Below are positions 1 to 5,729 of a stretch of 10,219 nt of DNA, piece by piece. Both the position numbers and the translations under genes were made by a program. Location: positions 1 to 10,219 of the forward strand of contig JACQDI010000628.1 in the NCBI GenBank assembly GCA_016201195.1, written 5' to 3'. Under the pieces are notes generated by a model. The model ran no database searches. It was not told where the DNA came from and saw only the letters and a list, made by a program, of their open reading frames with translations. This DNA comes from Acidobacteriota bacterium. GTDB taxonomy: Bacteria > Acidobacteriota > Terriglobia > Bryobacterales > JACQDG01. Position 1 is the stretch's first letter. The number at the start of each line of letters is the position of its first letter.

Positions 1-398
1 GAGCCGGGGGCATGGGCGCCCGGCCGAACGCGCCGGGATTGAGCGCCGTCCACACCCATATGACCAACAGCCTCAACACACCCGTGGAGGCCCTGGAGCA
101 CTTGTTGCCACTGCGCATCCGCCGCTACGTCGTGCGCCGCGGCTCGGGCGGCAAGGGCCGCTTCCGGGGCGGCGACGGTATCATCAAGGAGATCGAGTTT
201 CTCACGGATACGGATGTCACGGTGCTGGCCGATCGTCGGCGGCGGGGGCCCTATGGCTTGGCGGGGGGTAAACCAGGAAAGCCGGGAGTGACCCGCCTCA
301 ACCGCAAGAAGCTTCCTTCTAAGGTGCGCTTCGAGTGTCGGGCAGGGGATGTGCTAACGATCGAGAGCCCCGGCGGGGGTGGGTGGGGCGGCCTGTGA
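1..398 (+). CDS. Hydantoinase B/oxoprolinase family protein, C-terminal part (5' end outside window)
   Basis: This is the C-terminal part (about 131 residues, frame open from base 3) of a hydantoinase B/oxoprolinase subunit. The family forms ATP-dependent amidohydrolases that, with a HyuA-type partner, open hydantoin or 5-oxoproline rings in the cytoplasm. Visible family hallmarks are GMGARP near the left edge, the HMTNSLNTPVEALE segment, the glycine-rich GSGGKGRFRGGDG block, the GPYGLAGGKPG segment and the terminal PGGGGWG tail. The stop is TGA at 396-398. The ATG at 12 lies inside the conserved GxGMGARP motif, so it is almost certainly internal; the real start lies upstream. The full-length family is several hundred residues. 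Any HyuA partner would be to the left. The Uma2 gene follows 40 bases later on the same strand but has no obvious functional link. Family call is firm; substrate is unknown. Confidence 0.88.
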   Translation, partial: AGGMGARPNAPGLSAVHTHMTNSLNTPVEALEHLLPLRIRRYVVRRGSGGKGRFRGGDGIIKEIEFLTDTDVTVLADRRRRGPYGLAGGKPGKPGVTRLNRKKLPSKVRFECRAGDVLTIESPGGGGWGGL

Positions 399-438
399 AG
401 GGAATTGCCGAGCAAGGAGCTGTGATAGTCTAGAAACG

Positions 439-978
439 ATGGCGACCACCACCGGACTCACCGTCAAGGAATTCCTCGCCCAGCAACTGCCGGAAGATCA
501 GCGCTGCGAGCTGATCCATGGGGAGATTGTCCCGATGGGCAATGCAAAGTACAGACACGAGCGAGTCAAAGCCAACGCCAACGAGATTCTCGTTTCGTAT
601 CTCATCCAGAACCCGATTGGCAAGGTTCACAACGAGACGATGTACCAGCTCACCGAGACTGACGCCCTTCAGCCCGACCTCTCCATCCTGCTCAAGGAGC
701 AGGTTCCCACACAGGCCCCCGACGACCTGCTCGAGCTGGCGCCCGCTTTGGTCCTTGAGGTGGTCTCTTCAGAATCCGCCGCCAATCTGGAACAGCGCGT
801 CGAGTTGTTCCTGGAGAGGGGAACCCGCGCCGTCCTGGTCGCCTTCACCACCCCGCAGGTCATTCGAATCTTCGAGCCCTCCGGCCACGCCCGCCTGGTT
901 CGCGGCGATCAAAAGCTGGAGCTCGACTTGCTCCCCGGCTTCTCCGTCCCCGCCTCCCGCTTTTTCGAAGGCTTGTAG
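439..978 (+). CDS. Uma2-family (DUF820) PD-(D/E)XK nuclease-fold protein, degenerate
   Basis: A 179-residue protein matching the Uma2/DUF820 family in length and layout. These are restriction-endonuclease-fold proteins abundant in cyanobacteria and other large-genome bacteria, mostly of unproven function. Visible elements: an N-terminal helix, CELIHGEIVPMG at residues 23-34, a His at 40, QPDLSIL with Asp80, and LVLEVVSSES with Glu107. These correspond to the PD and E of the fold. The Lys normally found some 12-14 residues after the Glu appears as Arg120 (EQRVELFL), and the usual GVxEYWxVD strand reads GTRAVLVAFT, so the active site may be altered. The in-frame ATG at 379 would add 20 residues that overlap the previous gene and do not resemble the family. 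ATG 439 begins a typical N terminus, though its only Shine-Dalgarno-like AAGGAG (414-419) is rather distant. Possibly cotranscribed with the upstream gene. Confidence 0.82.
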   Translation: MATTTGLTVKEFLAQQLPEDQRCELIHGEIVPMGNAKYRHERVKANANEILVSYLIQNPIGKVHNETMYQLTETDALQPDLSILLKEQVPTQAPDDLLELAPALVLEVVSSESAANLEQRVELFLERGTRAVLVAFTTPQVIRIFEPSGHARLVRGDQKLELDLLPGFSVPASRFFEGL

Positions 979-1043
979 AGGGATGGCTCCGGCCTTGCCG
1001 TGAGAACCCCCGGCTGGGCAAGAATCGCGCCGACACAAGTGTA

Positions 1044-1069
1044 GGCACGGCAGACAGAGTGTCTGCGCC
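1044..1069. repeat. REP-like hairpin between convergent genes
   Basis: GCAGACA (1050-1056) and TGTCTGC (1060-1066) form a perfect 7-bp stem with a 3-base GAG loop. GGC (1044-1046) and GCC (1067-1069) can add outer pairs across a bulge. It lies in the 165-base gap between the stop of the Uma2 gene (978) and the stop of the small secreted-protein gene (1144), which converge. The position and shape suit a dispersed palindromic element or a bidirectional terminator; no T-run follows on either strand. There is only one copy in the window, so repeat status is inferred. Nothing else recognisable lies between 979 and 1143. Confidence 0.4.
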
Positions 1070-1143
1070 ACCGTCCAGGAATGGGGCGCCGCTCACTCCG
1101 CGCGCCGGAATCGGTATTGGCCCGAGGCGAGTCTACGAGCGCG

Positions 1144-1518
1144 TCAGGTCCTGGCGCGCTTGGCGGTGAACTCTCTTGCCGGGCCCTGGCCGCCTTCGCG
1201 CTTGAACTGAATCTCGTCCCCTACGACCTTGCCCGTGTAGCTCTGCTTGATCGAGTTCCCGCCGCGTTCGATGGTGACGGTGAAGGACAAAGTATCCCCG
1301 CTCACCTTTCCATCGGCGATGGCAATTTCCTGCCCTTGGCCTCCGGTCATGGTTCCGGTGAGATTGTCCCCATTCACCTTGAAGGTGAAAGTGGCGTTGC
1401 GCGTCTGACCGCTCCGGCCCGGTACCTGCGCTGTCCATTTGCCGGTTACGTCAGCCGCCATAGCGCCGATCGAAACGGCAAGGAGAAGGGTAAGCACTGC
1501 AATCAGCTTGTTCATCAT
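1144..1518 (-). CDS. Small secreted beta-rich protein of unknown function
   Basis: A 124-residue protein on the minus strand, stop TCA (1144-1146, read as TGA). Tandem ATG codons at 1516-1518 and 1513-1515 begin the protein; no clear Shine-Dalgarno site precedes them. The N terminus is a classic Sec signal: MMNKLIAVLTLLLAVSIGAMAAD, with predicted cleavage after AMA (residues 19-21). The mature part of about 100 residues starts DVTGKWTAQVPG and alternates short beta-type strands with turns: ATFTFKVNGDNLTGTM, IADGKVSGDTLSFTV, YTGKVVGDEIQFKR, FTAKR. The G-D/N-x-L/I-x-G/F pattern recurs, suggesting a small all-beta sandwich or barrel. To my recollection such proteins are common in Acidobacteria, without known function. 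No Cys is present. The reading frame stays open far upstream of the ATG, but that extension is antisense to the [2Fe-2S] gene and has no family character. It is divergent from the molybdoenzyme genes. Confidence 0.8.
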   Translation of the reverse strand: MMNKLIAVLTLLLAVSIGAMAADVTGKWTAQVPGRSGQTRNATFTFKVNGDNLTGTMTGGQGQEIAIADGKVSGDTLSFTVTIERGGNSIKQSYTGKVVGDEIQFKREGGQGPAREFTAKRART

Positions 1519-1529
1519 AACCAACAAAG

Positions 1530-1560
1530 GCGTCGCCAGACGCTCGGGGGTTACGTAACC
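1530..1560. promoter_or_regulatory. Divergent control region: 12-bp perfect palindrome and adjacent hairpin
   Basis: GGTTACGTAACC (1549-1560) is a perfect 12-bp palindrome, flanked by CTC (1543-1545) and GAG (1561-1563), which can extend the symmetry across three bases. Next to it GCGTC (1530-1534) and GACGC (1539-1543) form a 5-bp hairpin with a 4-base loop, which would lie in the leader of the minus-strand gene, 12 bases before its ATG. The palindrome sits between two divergent start codons (1518 and 1676), where an operator for a dimeric regulator is plausible. No regulator gene is in the window, so the assignment is inferred. Confidence 0.35.
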
Positions 1561-1622
1561 GAGGCGCCGATTACTGCGCATCATCCCTACAACTCGGCCA
1601 CGGCTTTCCATGCGGCGCGGGG

Positions 1623-1628
1623 TACAAT
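1623..1628 (+). promoter_or_regulatory. Possible -10 element for the molybdoenzyme genes
   Basis: TACAAT matches five of six bases of the sigma-70 -10 consensus and lies 47 bases before the TTG start at 1676. No good -35 hexamer is found 16-18 bases upstream, so this is a weak call on one element. Confidence 0.3.
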
Positions 1629-1646
1629 AGAGCGCGTACGGCAATG

Positions 1647-1669
1647 GTGGCACGGTGCTGCCACGGAGG
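1647..1669 (+). promoter_or_regulatory. Leader hairpin abutting the ribosome binding site of the [2Fe-2S] gene
   Basis: GTGGCA (1647-1652) and TGCCAC (1659-1664) form a perfect 6-bp stem around a 6-base loop, and the stem ends directly against GGAGG (1665-1669). GGAGG is followed by 6 bases and then TTG (1676-1678). This spacing decides the start: the alternative GTG at 1655 falls in the hairpin loop and has no binding site of its own. A role of the hairpin in modulating translation is only a possibility. Confidence 0.5.
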
Positions 1670-1675
1670 TTGACA

Positions 1676-2149
1676 TTGAGCACAACCTTTCGATTCACGA
1701 TCAACGGAAAAGCCCGCAGCGTGCAGACGGATGCGGAGCGGCCGCTGCTGGAAGTGCTGCGGGAGGACTTGGGACTGACCGGCGTGAAGTATGGGTGCGG
1801 CGAGGGCCAATGCCGCGCCTGCACGGTGCTACTCGACGGCAAGCCGGTTACCTCCTGCCTGACGCCGGTGAGCGCGGCGGCAGGGAAGAAGGTCGTCACC
1901 ATCGAAGGATTGGCGGCGGGCGACCGGCTCCACGCGCTGCAGCAGGCGTTTGTGGACGAAGGCGCAATGCAGTGCGGGTACTGCGTGCCGGGAATGATTT
2001 TGACCGCCGCGGCGCTGCTGGAACGGAATCCGCGCCCAACCGAGACGCAGATCATCGACGCCATGAACGGCAACCTGTGCCGCTGCTGCGGGTATCCGCG
2101 GATTCTGGCGGCGGTGCGCCGGGCGGCGCAAGGAGGCGAAAATGCCTGA
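1676..2149 (+). CDS. [2Fe-2S] subunit of a xanthine dehydrogenase-family molybdoenzyme
   Basis: A 157-residue electron-transfer subunit carrying both iron-sulfur clusters of the xanthine dehydrogenase/aldehyde oxidase family. The N-terminal plant-ferredoxin-like domain has Cys41, Cys46 and Cys49 (GCGEGQCRAC) plus Cys61, the C-x4-C-x2-C pattern. The C-terminal all-helical domain has Cys100 and Cys103 (MQCGYC) plus Cys135 and Cys137 (NLCRCCGY); Cys138 is an additional cysteine beside the cluster. Length is normal for separate small subunits such as IorA, CoxS or PaoA. The start is TTG at 1676, 6 bases after GGAGG; a GTG at 1655 would add seven unlikely residues. No signal peptide is visible, so if the enzyme is periplasmic this subunit must ride with its Tat-signalled partner. 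Its stop overlaps the large-subunit start by 8 bases (2142-2149), indicating translational coupling. Electrons would pass from molybdenum through its clusters to an acceptor not encoded here. Confidence 0.95.
   Translation: MSTTFRFTINGKARSVQTDAERPLLEVLREDLGLTGVKYGCGEGQCRACTVLLDGKPVTSCLTPVSAAAGKKVVTIEGLAAGDRLHALQQAFVDEGAMQCGYCVPGMILTAAALLERNPRPTETQIIDAMNGNLCRCCGYPRILAAVRRAAQGGENA
2130..2136 (+). promoter_or_regulatory. Strong ribosome binding site for the molybdenum subunit
   Basis: AAGGAGG lies 5 bases before ATG 2142, inside the end of the [2Fe-2S] gene. It fixes the large-subunit start at 2142 rather than the in-frame ATG at 2154. Confidence 0.75.
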
Positions 2150-4307
2150 CGAGATGGAAGGCTTTGAGCCGGAGCGCTACGAGCTCCGCGAGCCGCCGGT
2201 TCACGAGTTCGCGCTGAGCCGAAGGGAATTTGTCGAGGTTGCTGGTGCGGGCCTGCTGATCAGCGTGTCGGGGGTGACGGCTTGGGCGCAGAGAGGGCGC
2301 GGGCGAGAAACGTCTACATCCGGCACGCTGGAGTCGCGTTTGCACATCGCCGAGGACGGAATGGTAACGCTGCTGACGGGCAAGGTAGAAGTCGGGCAAG
2401 GGTCGCGGACCGAGCTGGCCATGGCCGCGGCGGAAGAAATGCGCCTGCCACTCGAGCGCGTGCGGGTGGTAATGGCTGATACCGACCTGACTCCCAACGA
2501 CGGCGCCTCCTCGGGCAGTCGCACCACGCCCTCGACCGTTCCAGCCGTCCGGAGCGCGGCGGCGGCGGCGCGAGAACTGCTGCTCGAGGCGGCCAGCCGG
2601 CAATGGCAGATGGAACGCGGGCGGATCGAGGTGCGCGACGGGGCGGCGATCGATCCCGGGAGTAACCGGAGATTCGGCTACCCGGAGCTGGCGCGGTCGG
2701 CCGAGTTGGCCGCCGCCTTCAAGCAGGCGCTGCCGGCCGGCGCAGCGGTGACGCCGGTGAAGGAGTGGCGCGTGCTGGGCACGCCGCACTACCGGCTGGA
2801 TGGGCGCGACATTGTCACCGGCGCGCACCGGTTTCCGTCCGACATCCAGCGGAATGAAATGCTATACGGCTCGGTGCTGCGGCCGCCCTCCTACGGCGCC
2901 ACCTTGGTCGCGGCGGACCTTTCGGCTGCAAAGAAGATGCCCGGCGTGACCGCGGTGCGGGAGGGGAGCTTCGTGGGATGCGCGGCGCCCACTTCTTTTG
3001 CGGCGCGGAAGGCGGTGGCGGCCATCGCCGCGACGGCGCAATGGGAGACGCGGGAGCATCCGTCGAGCGAGCGGCTGTTTACTTATCTGAAAGAGCGGGC
3101 GGTGAAAGAAGGTGGAGACACCCGCCGCCCGCGCGTGCAGAGAAAGGGCTCGGTGGAAGAGGGCCTGGCGCAATCCACGCGCCGGCTGCGGGCCGTCTAT
3201 CAGGTCCCTTACATCCAGCACGCGCCCATGGAGCCGCGGGGGGCGGTGGCAGAGTGGGAGGGCGGCCGGCTGACGGTGTGGACGGGCACGCAGAATCCGC
3301 TGAACGCCCGCGGTCAACTGGCCCAGGCGTTTCACCTCGCGCCGGAGAAAGTTCGCGTGATCGTGCCGGACACCGGCGGCGCTTTCGGTGGAAAGCACAC
3401 CGGCGAGTGCGCCATTGAAGCAGCGCGGCTGGCCCGCGAGGCCGGACGTCCGGTGTCGTTGCGGTGGACGAGGGCGGAGGAGTTCATGTGGGCGTACTTC
3501 CGTCCGGCGGGGCTGTTCGAGGTGGAGGCGGGGCTGGACGCGGAGGGCCTGATTACGGCTTGGGACTTCACGAACTACAACGCAGGCACGGCGGGGATGG
3601 AGACTCCCTACCGGATCCCGCACACGCGCACGCGGTTTCTGTATTCTGACTCGCCCTTGCGCGAGGGATCGTACCGCGGGATTGCCGCTACGGCGAACCA
3701 CTTTGCGCGGGAGTGTTGTATGGACGAGCTGGCGGGAGCCGCCGGAAAGGATCCGCTGGAGTTCCGGCTCGCCAACCTCGACAACGCGCGGCTGAAGGAC
3801 GTGCTGCTGGAAGCGGCGAAGCGCTTCCGCTGGCAGGAGCGGCGGAAGCAACGACGGCCGGGCATGGGCTTAGGGCTGGCGTGCGGCACGGAGAAAGGAT
3901 CGTACGTGGCGGCTTGCGTCGAGGTGGAGGCCAACCGTGGGAAGGGCTATCTGCGCGTTCGCGAGATCTCGATGGCTTTCGAGTGCGGCGCGATCTTGAA
4001 CCCGGCGAACCTGCGGGCCCAGGTGGAAGGCGCCATCATTCAAGGGCTGGGCGGCGCGCTGACCGAAGAAATCGAGTTCGAGAACGGGAAACTTAACAAC
4101 GGCAGTTTTGCGAAGTATCCCGTGCCGCGGTTCCGGGACGTACCACCCATGGAGATCGCGCTGGTGAACCGTCCAGACCTGCCGCCGGTGGGAGCCGGGG
4201 AAACACCGATTGTGGTGGTGGCACCGGCGATCGCCAACGCGGTGTTTGACGCTACAGGAGTACGCGCGAGATCCATGCCAGTGCGGGTGAAAGCGTCCAC
4301 CAGTTGA
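2142..4307 (+). CDS. Tat-exported molybdopterin-binding subunit, xanthine dehydrogenase/IorB family
   Basis: A 721-residue molybdenum-cofactor subunit that, with the preceding [2Fe-2S] subunit, would hydroxylate an aldehyde or N-heterocycle using water. SRREFVEVAGAGLLISVSG at 26-44, followed by AWAQ, is a twin-arginine signal with an unusually long N-terminal region. Cofactor-domain motifs follow: TGKVEVGQGSRTEL (79-92), a hammerhead-like stretch around 210-300, QHAPMEP (359-365), GGAFGGK (412-418), YRG (511-513), and near the C terminus PPVGAGETP with Glu687, the position of the catalytic glutamate, then APAIANAVFDATGVR. The GQG segment precedes the hammerhead, unlike classical xanthine dehydrogenase but like isoquinoline 1-oxidoreductase beta subunits. 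No FAD-subunit gene is adjacent, which also fits the two-subunit IorAB-type class using a membrane or cytochrome acceptor. The substrate is not determinable. Intact; the stop at 4305-4307 is followed by a small hairpin. Confidence 0.93.
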   Translation: MPDEMEGFEPERYELREPPVHEFALSRREFVEVAGAGLLISVSGVTAWAQRGRGRETSTSGTLESRLHIAEDGMVTLLTGKVEVGQGSRTELAMAAAEEMRLPLERVRVVMADTDLTPNDGASSGSRTTPSTVPAVRSAAAAARELLLEAASRQWQMERGRIEVRDGAAIDPGSNRRFGYPELARSAELAAAFKQALPAGAAVTPVKEWRVLGTPHYRLDGRDIVTGAHRFPSDIQRNEMLYGSVLRPPSYGATLVAADLSAAKKMPGVTAVREGSFVGCAAPTSFAARKAVAAIAATAQWETREHPSSERLFTYLKERAVKEGGDTRRPRVQRKGSVEEGLAQSTRRLRAVYQVPYIQHAPMEPRGAVAEWEGGRLTVWTGTQNPLNARGQLAQAFHLAPEKVRVIVPDTGGAFGGKHTGECAIEAARLAREAGRPVSLRWTRAEEFMWAYFRPAGLFEVEAGLDAEGLITAWDFTNYNAGTAGMETPYRIPHTRTRFLYSDSPLREGSYRGIAATANHFARECCMDELAGAAGKDPLEFRLANLDNARLKDVLLEAAKRFRWQERRKQRRPGMGLGLACGTEKGSYVAACVEVEANRGKGYLRVREISMAFECGAILNPANLRAQVEGAIIQGLGGALTEEIEFENGKLNNGSFAKYPVPRFRDVPPMEIALVNRPDLPPVGAGETPIVVVAPAIANAVFDATGVRARSMPVRVKASTS

Positions 4308-4309
4308 AG

Positions 4310-4323
4310 GGCAGACCTCTGCC
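4310..4323 (+). terminator. Short palindrome after the molybdenum-subunit gene
   Basis: GGCAGACCTCTGCC is a perfect 14-base palindrome beginning 3 bases after the stop codon; as RNA it would form a 5-bp stem with a 4-base ACCT loop. No T-run follows, so it is at best a weak attenuator or an RNA-end protector between this gene and the next (54-base gap). Confidence 0.25.
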
Positions 4324-4361
4324 AGTAACGCCCGGATATTGAGCATCGTCCTATTCACTCT

Positions 4362-5672
4362 ATGCGAAACCTGTTTATCCTTGCCTTTCCTGTGCTCCTG
4401 TTAGCGGCCGAGGGCCCCGATGGCTGGCCCCGGTGGCGCGGTCCCAACGACAACGGAATGGCTCGCGGCGATGCGCCGCTTCATTGGAGCGACACGGAGC
4501 ACATCGCGTGGAAGGCGCCGGTGCCCGGCCGTGGCCACTCCTCGCCCGTGGTCTGGGGCGACCGAATCTTCGTGACCACCGCCGTGCCCACCGGCAATGC
4601 TCCGGCCCCCGTCTCCGATGCCCCGGCGCAGCCCTCGCCCGGGCGCCGTGGCGGTTTCCGTTCGAGCGGCCCACAGGCCGAGCAGAAGCTGATGCTGCTC
4701 TGCTTCGACCGCAAGTCCGGGAAGCTGTTGTGGGAGAAGGTGGCGTGTGTCTCGACGCCGCACGAAGGCTATCATCCGCGCTACGGCAGTTTCGCTTCGA
4801 ACTCGCCGATCACCGACGGCAAGCACGTCATCGCCTTCTTCGGCTCGCGGGGCGTCTATTGCTATACGCTCGACGGCCAGCTCGTTTGGGAGAAGGATTT
4901 CGGCAAGCTGAGGATGTTTAACGGTTTCGGCGAGGGGGCATGGCCGGCCCTCGACGGCAACCGGCTGGTGCTGGTGTTGGATCAGGAGGACGAGTCGTTC
5001 CTGGTGGCCCTCGATAAGAGCACGGGGCGCGAACTGTGGCGTACGCCGCGCCAGGGGAACACGAACTGGTCGGGCCCGGTGATCACTTCCCATGGCGGCC
5101 GTAAACAGGTGATTGTTTCCGCCACGAAGAAAGCTTGCGGCTACGATCTCGAAACAGGCAAGCTGCTCTGGGAGGCTGCCGGCTTGGGCCAGAACACGAT
5201 CCCGGCTCCGGTGGCCGCCGACGGAATGGTCTTCGTGATGAGCGGTTTCCGCAACCCGAACCTGATGGCGATTCGCCTGGGACGCGAAGGCGACCTGACG
5301 GGTACCGACGCCATCGTCTGGCAGAACCAGCGTGGCAATTCCTACACGCCGTCGCCCGTGCTCTATGACGGCAAGCTCTACGTGCTCGCCGACAACGGCA
5401 TGCTGTCCTGCTTCGACGCCAAGACGGGAAAACCGTATTACCAGCAGGAGCGGCTGCCCAAGCCGTATAACTTCAAAGCGTCACCGGTGGGGGCCAACGG
5501 CAAGCTGTATCTGACTTCCGAGGATGGGGATGTGATCGTCGTGCGCATGGGCGAGAAATTCGAAGTGCTGGCGACCAACCGGCTCGAGGGTCAGATGTTC
5601 ATCGGCACACCGGCGATCCTCGATGGCGAGATCTACCTGCGGGGACAGAATACGCTGTTCTGCGTGCGGTAG
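4362..5672 (+). CDS. Secreted PQQ-like beta-propeller repeat protein
   Basis: A 436-residue protein built of PQQ-like propeller blades (BamB-like fold). Residues 1-16 (RNLFILAFPVLLLAA) form a short Sec signal. The mature start, GPDGWPRWRGPNDNG, is the characteristic opening of outer-membrane or periplasmic PQQ-like proteins of Acidobacteria and Planctomycetes. Blade signatures of the form hydrophobic-x-A/C-x-D-x-x-[ST]G-x-x-x-W recur at about 112-125 (LLCFDRKSGKLLWE), 165-178 (GVYCYTLDGQLVWE), 214-226 (LVALDKSTGRELW), 258-271 (ACGYDLETGKLLWE) and 347-360 (MLSCFDAKTGKPYY). Residues 76-108 are a low-complexity Pro/Ala/Gly/Ser insert between blades. There is no dehydrogenase catalytic signature, so a quinoprotein enzyme is unlikely; scaffold, sensor or assembly factor are options. 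The ATG at 4362 has no clear Shine-Dalgarno site but begins exactly at the signal peptide. It follows the molybdoenzyme by 54 bases and precedes the amidohydrolase by 57, suggesting one transcript. Confidence 0.88.
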   Translation: MRNLFILAFPVLLLAAEGPDGWPRWRGPNDNGMARGDAPLHWSDTEHIAWKAPVPGRGHSSPVVWGDRIFVTTAVPTGNAPAPVSDAPAQPSPGRRGGFRSSGPQAEQKLMLLCFDRKSGKLLWEKVACVSTPHEGYHPRYGSFASNSPITDGKHVIAFFGSRGVYCYTLDGQLVWEKDFGKLRMFNGFGEGAWPALDGNRLVLVLDQEDESFLVALDKSTGRELWRTPRQGNTNWSGPVITSHGGRKQVIVSATKKACGYDLETGKLLWEAAGLGQNTIPAPVAADGMVFVMSGFRNPNLMAIRLGREGDLTGTDAIVWQNQRGNSYTPSPVLYDGKLYVLADNGMLSCFDAKTGKPYYQQERLPKPYNFKASPVGANGKLYLTSEDGDVIVVRMGEKFEVLATNRLEGQMFIGTPAILDGEIYLRGQNTLFCVR

Positions 5673-5684
5673 GGGAGCCTGGCT

Positions 5685-5695
5685 TTGTGTCACAA
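5685..5695. promoter_or_regulatory. 11-bp palindrome in the gap before the amidohydrolase gene
   Basis: TTGTG and CACAA flank a single T, giving a perfect 11-base palindrome with a one-base centre, 12 bases after the propeller stop and 34 bases before the amidohydrolase start. It overlaps CACAAT, a poor -10 match, so it could mark a regulated internal promoter. This is a candidate only. Confidence 0.25.
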
Positions 5696-5715
5696 TACGT
5701 CTACCCGACTTGCGG

Positions 5716-5721
5716 AAGGAG
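5716..5721 (+). promoter_or_regulatory. Ribosome binding site deciding the amidohydrolase start
   Basis: AAGGAG lies 8 bases before ATG 5730 but only 2 bases before ATG 5724, so 5730 (beginning MLRRLP) is preferred; using 5724 would add only Met-Thr. Confidence 0.6.
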
Positions 5722-5729
5722 TTATGACT

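Noticed and set aside
379..438. Upstream ATG (379) as start of the Uma2 gene
   Set aside because: It overlaps the hydantoinase B coding end, has no ribosome binding site and adds residues unlike the family.
1670..1675. Perfect TTGACA resembling a -35 box
   Set aside because: It lies between the Shine-Dalgarno and the TTG start, and no -10-like hexamer occurs 16-18 bases downstream; coincidental.
1519..2073. Upstream extension of the minus-strand small-protein frame
   Set aside because: It would place 185 residues before a perfect signal peptide and runs antisense to the iron-sulfur gene; the start belongs at 1518.
1081..2217. Plus-strand open frame of 378 residues
   Set aside because: It is antisense to the secreted small protein and out of frame with the [2Fe-2S] gene, and its Arg/Gly/Ala-rich translation has no family motif: a GC-rich shadow.
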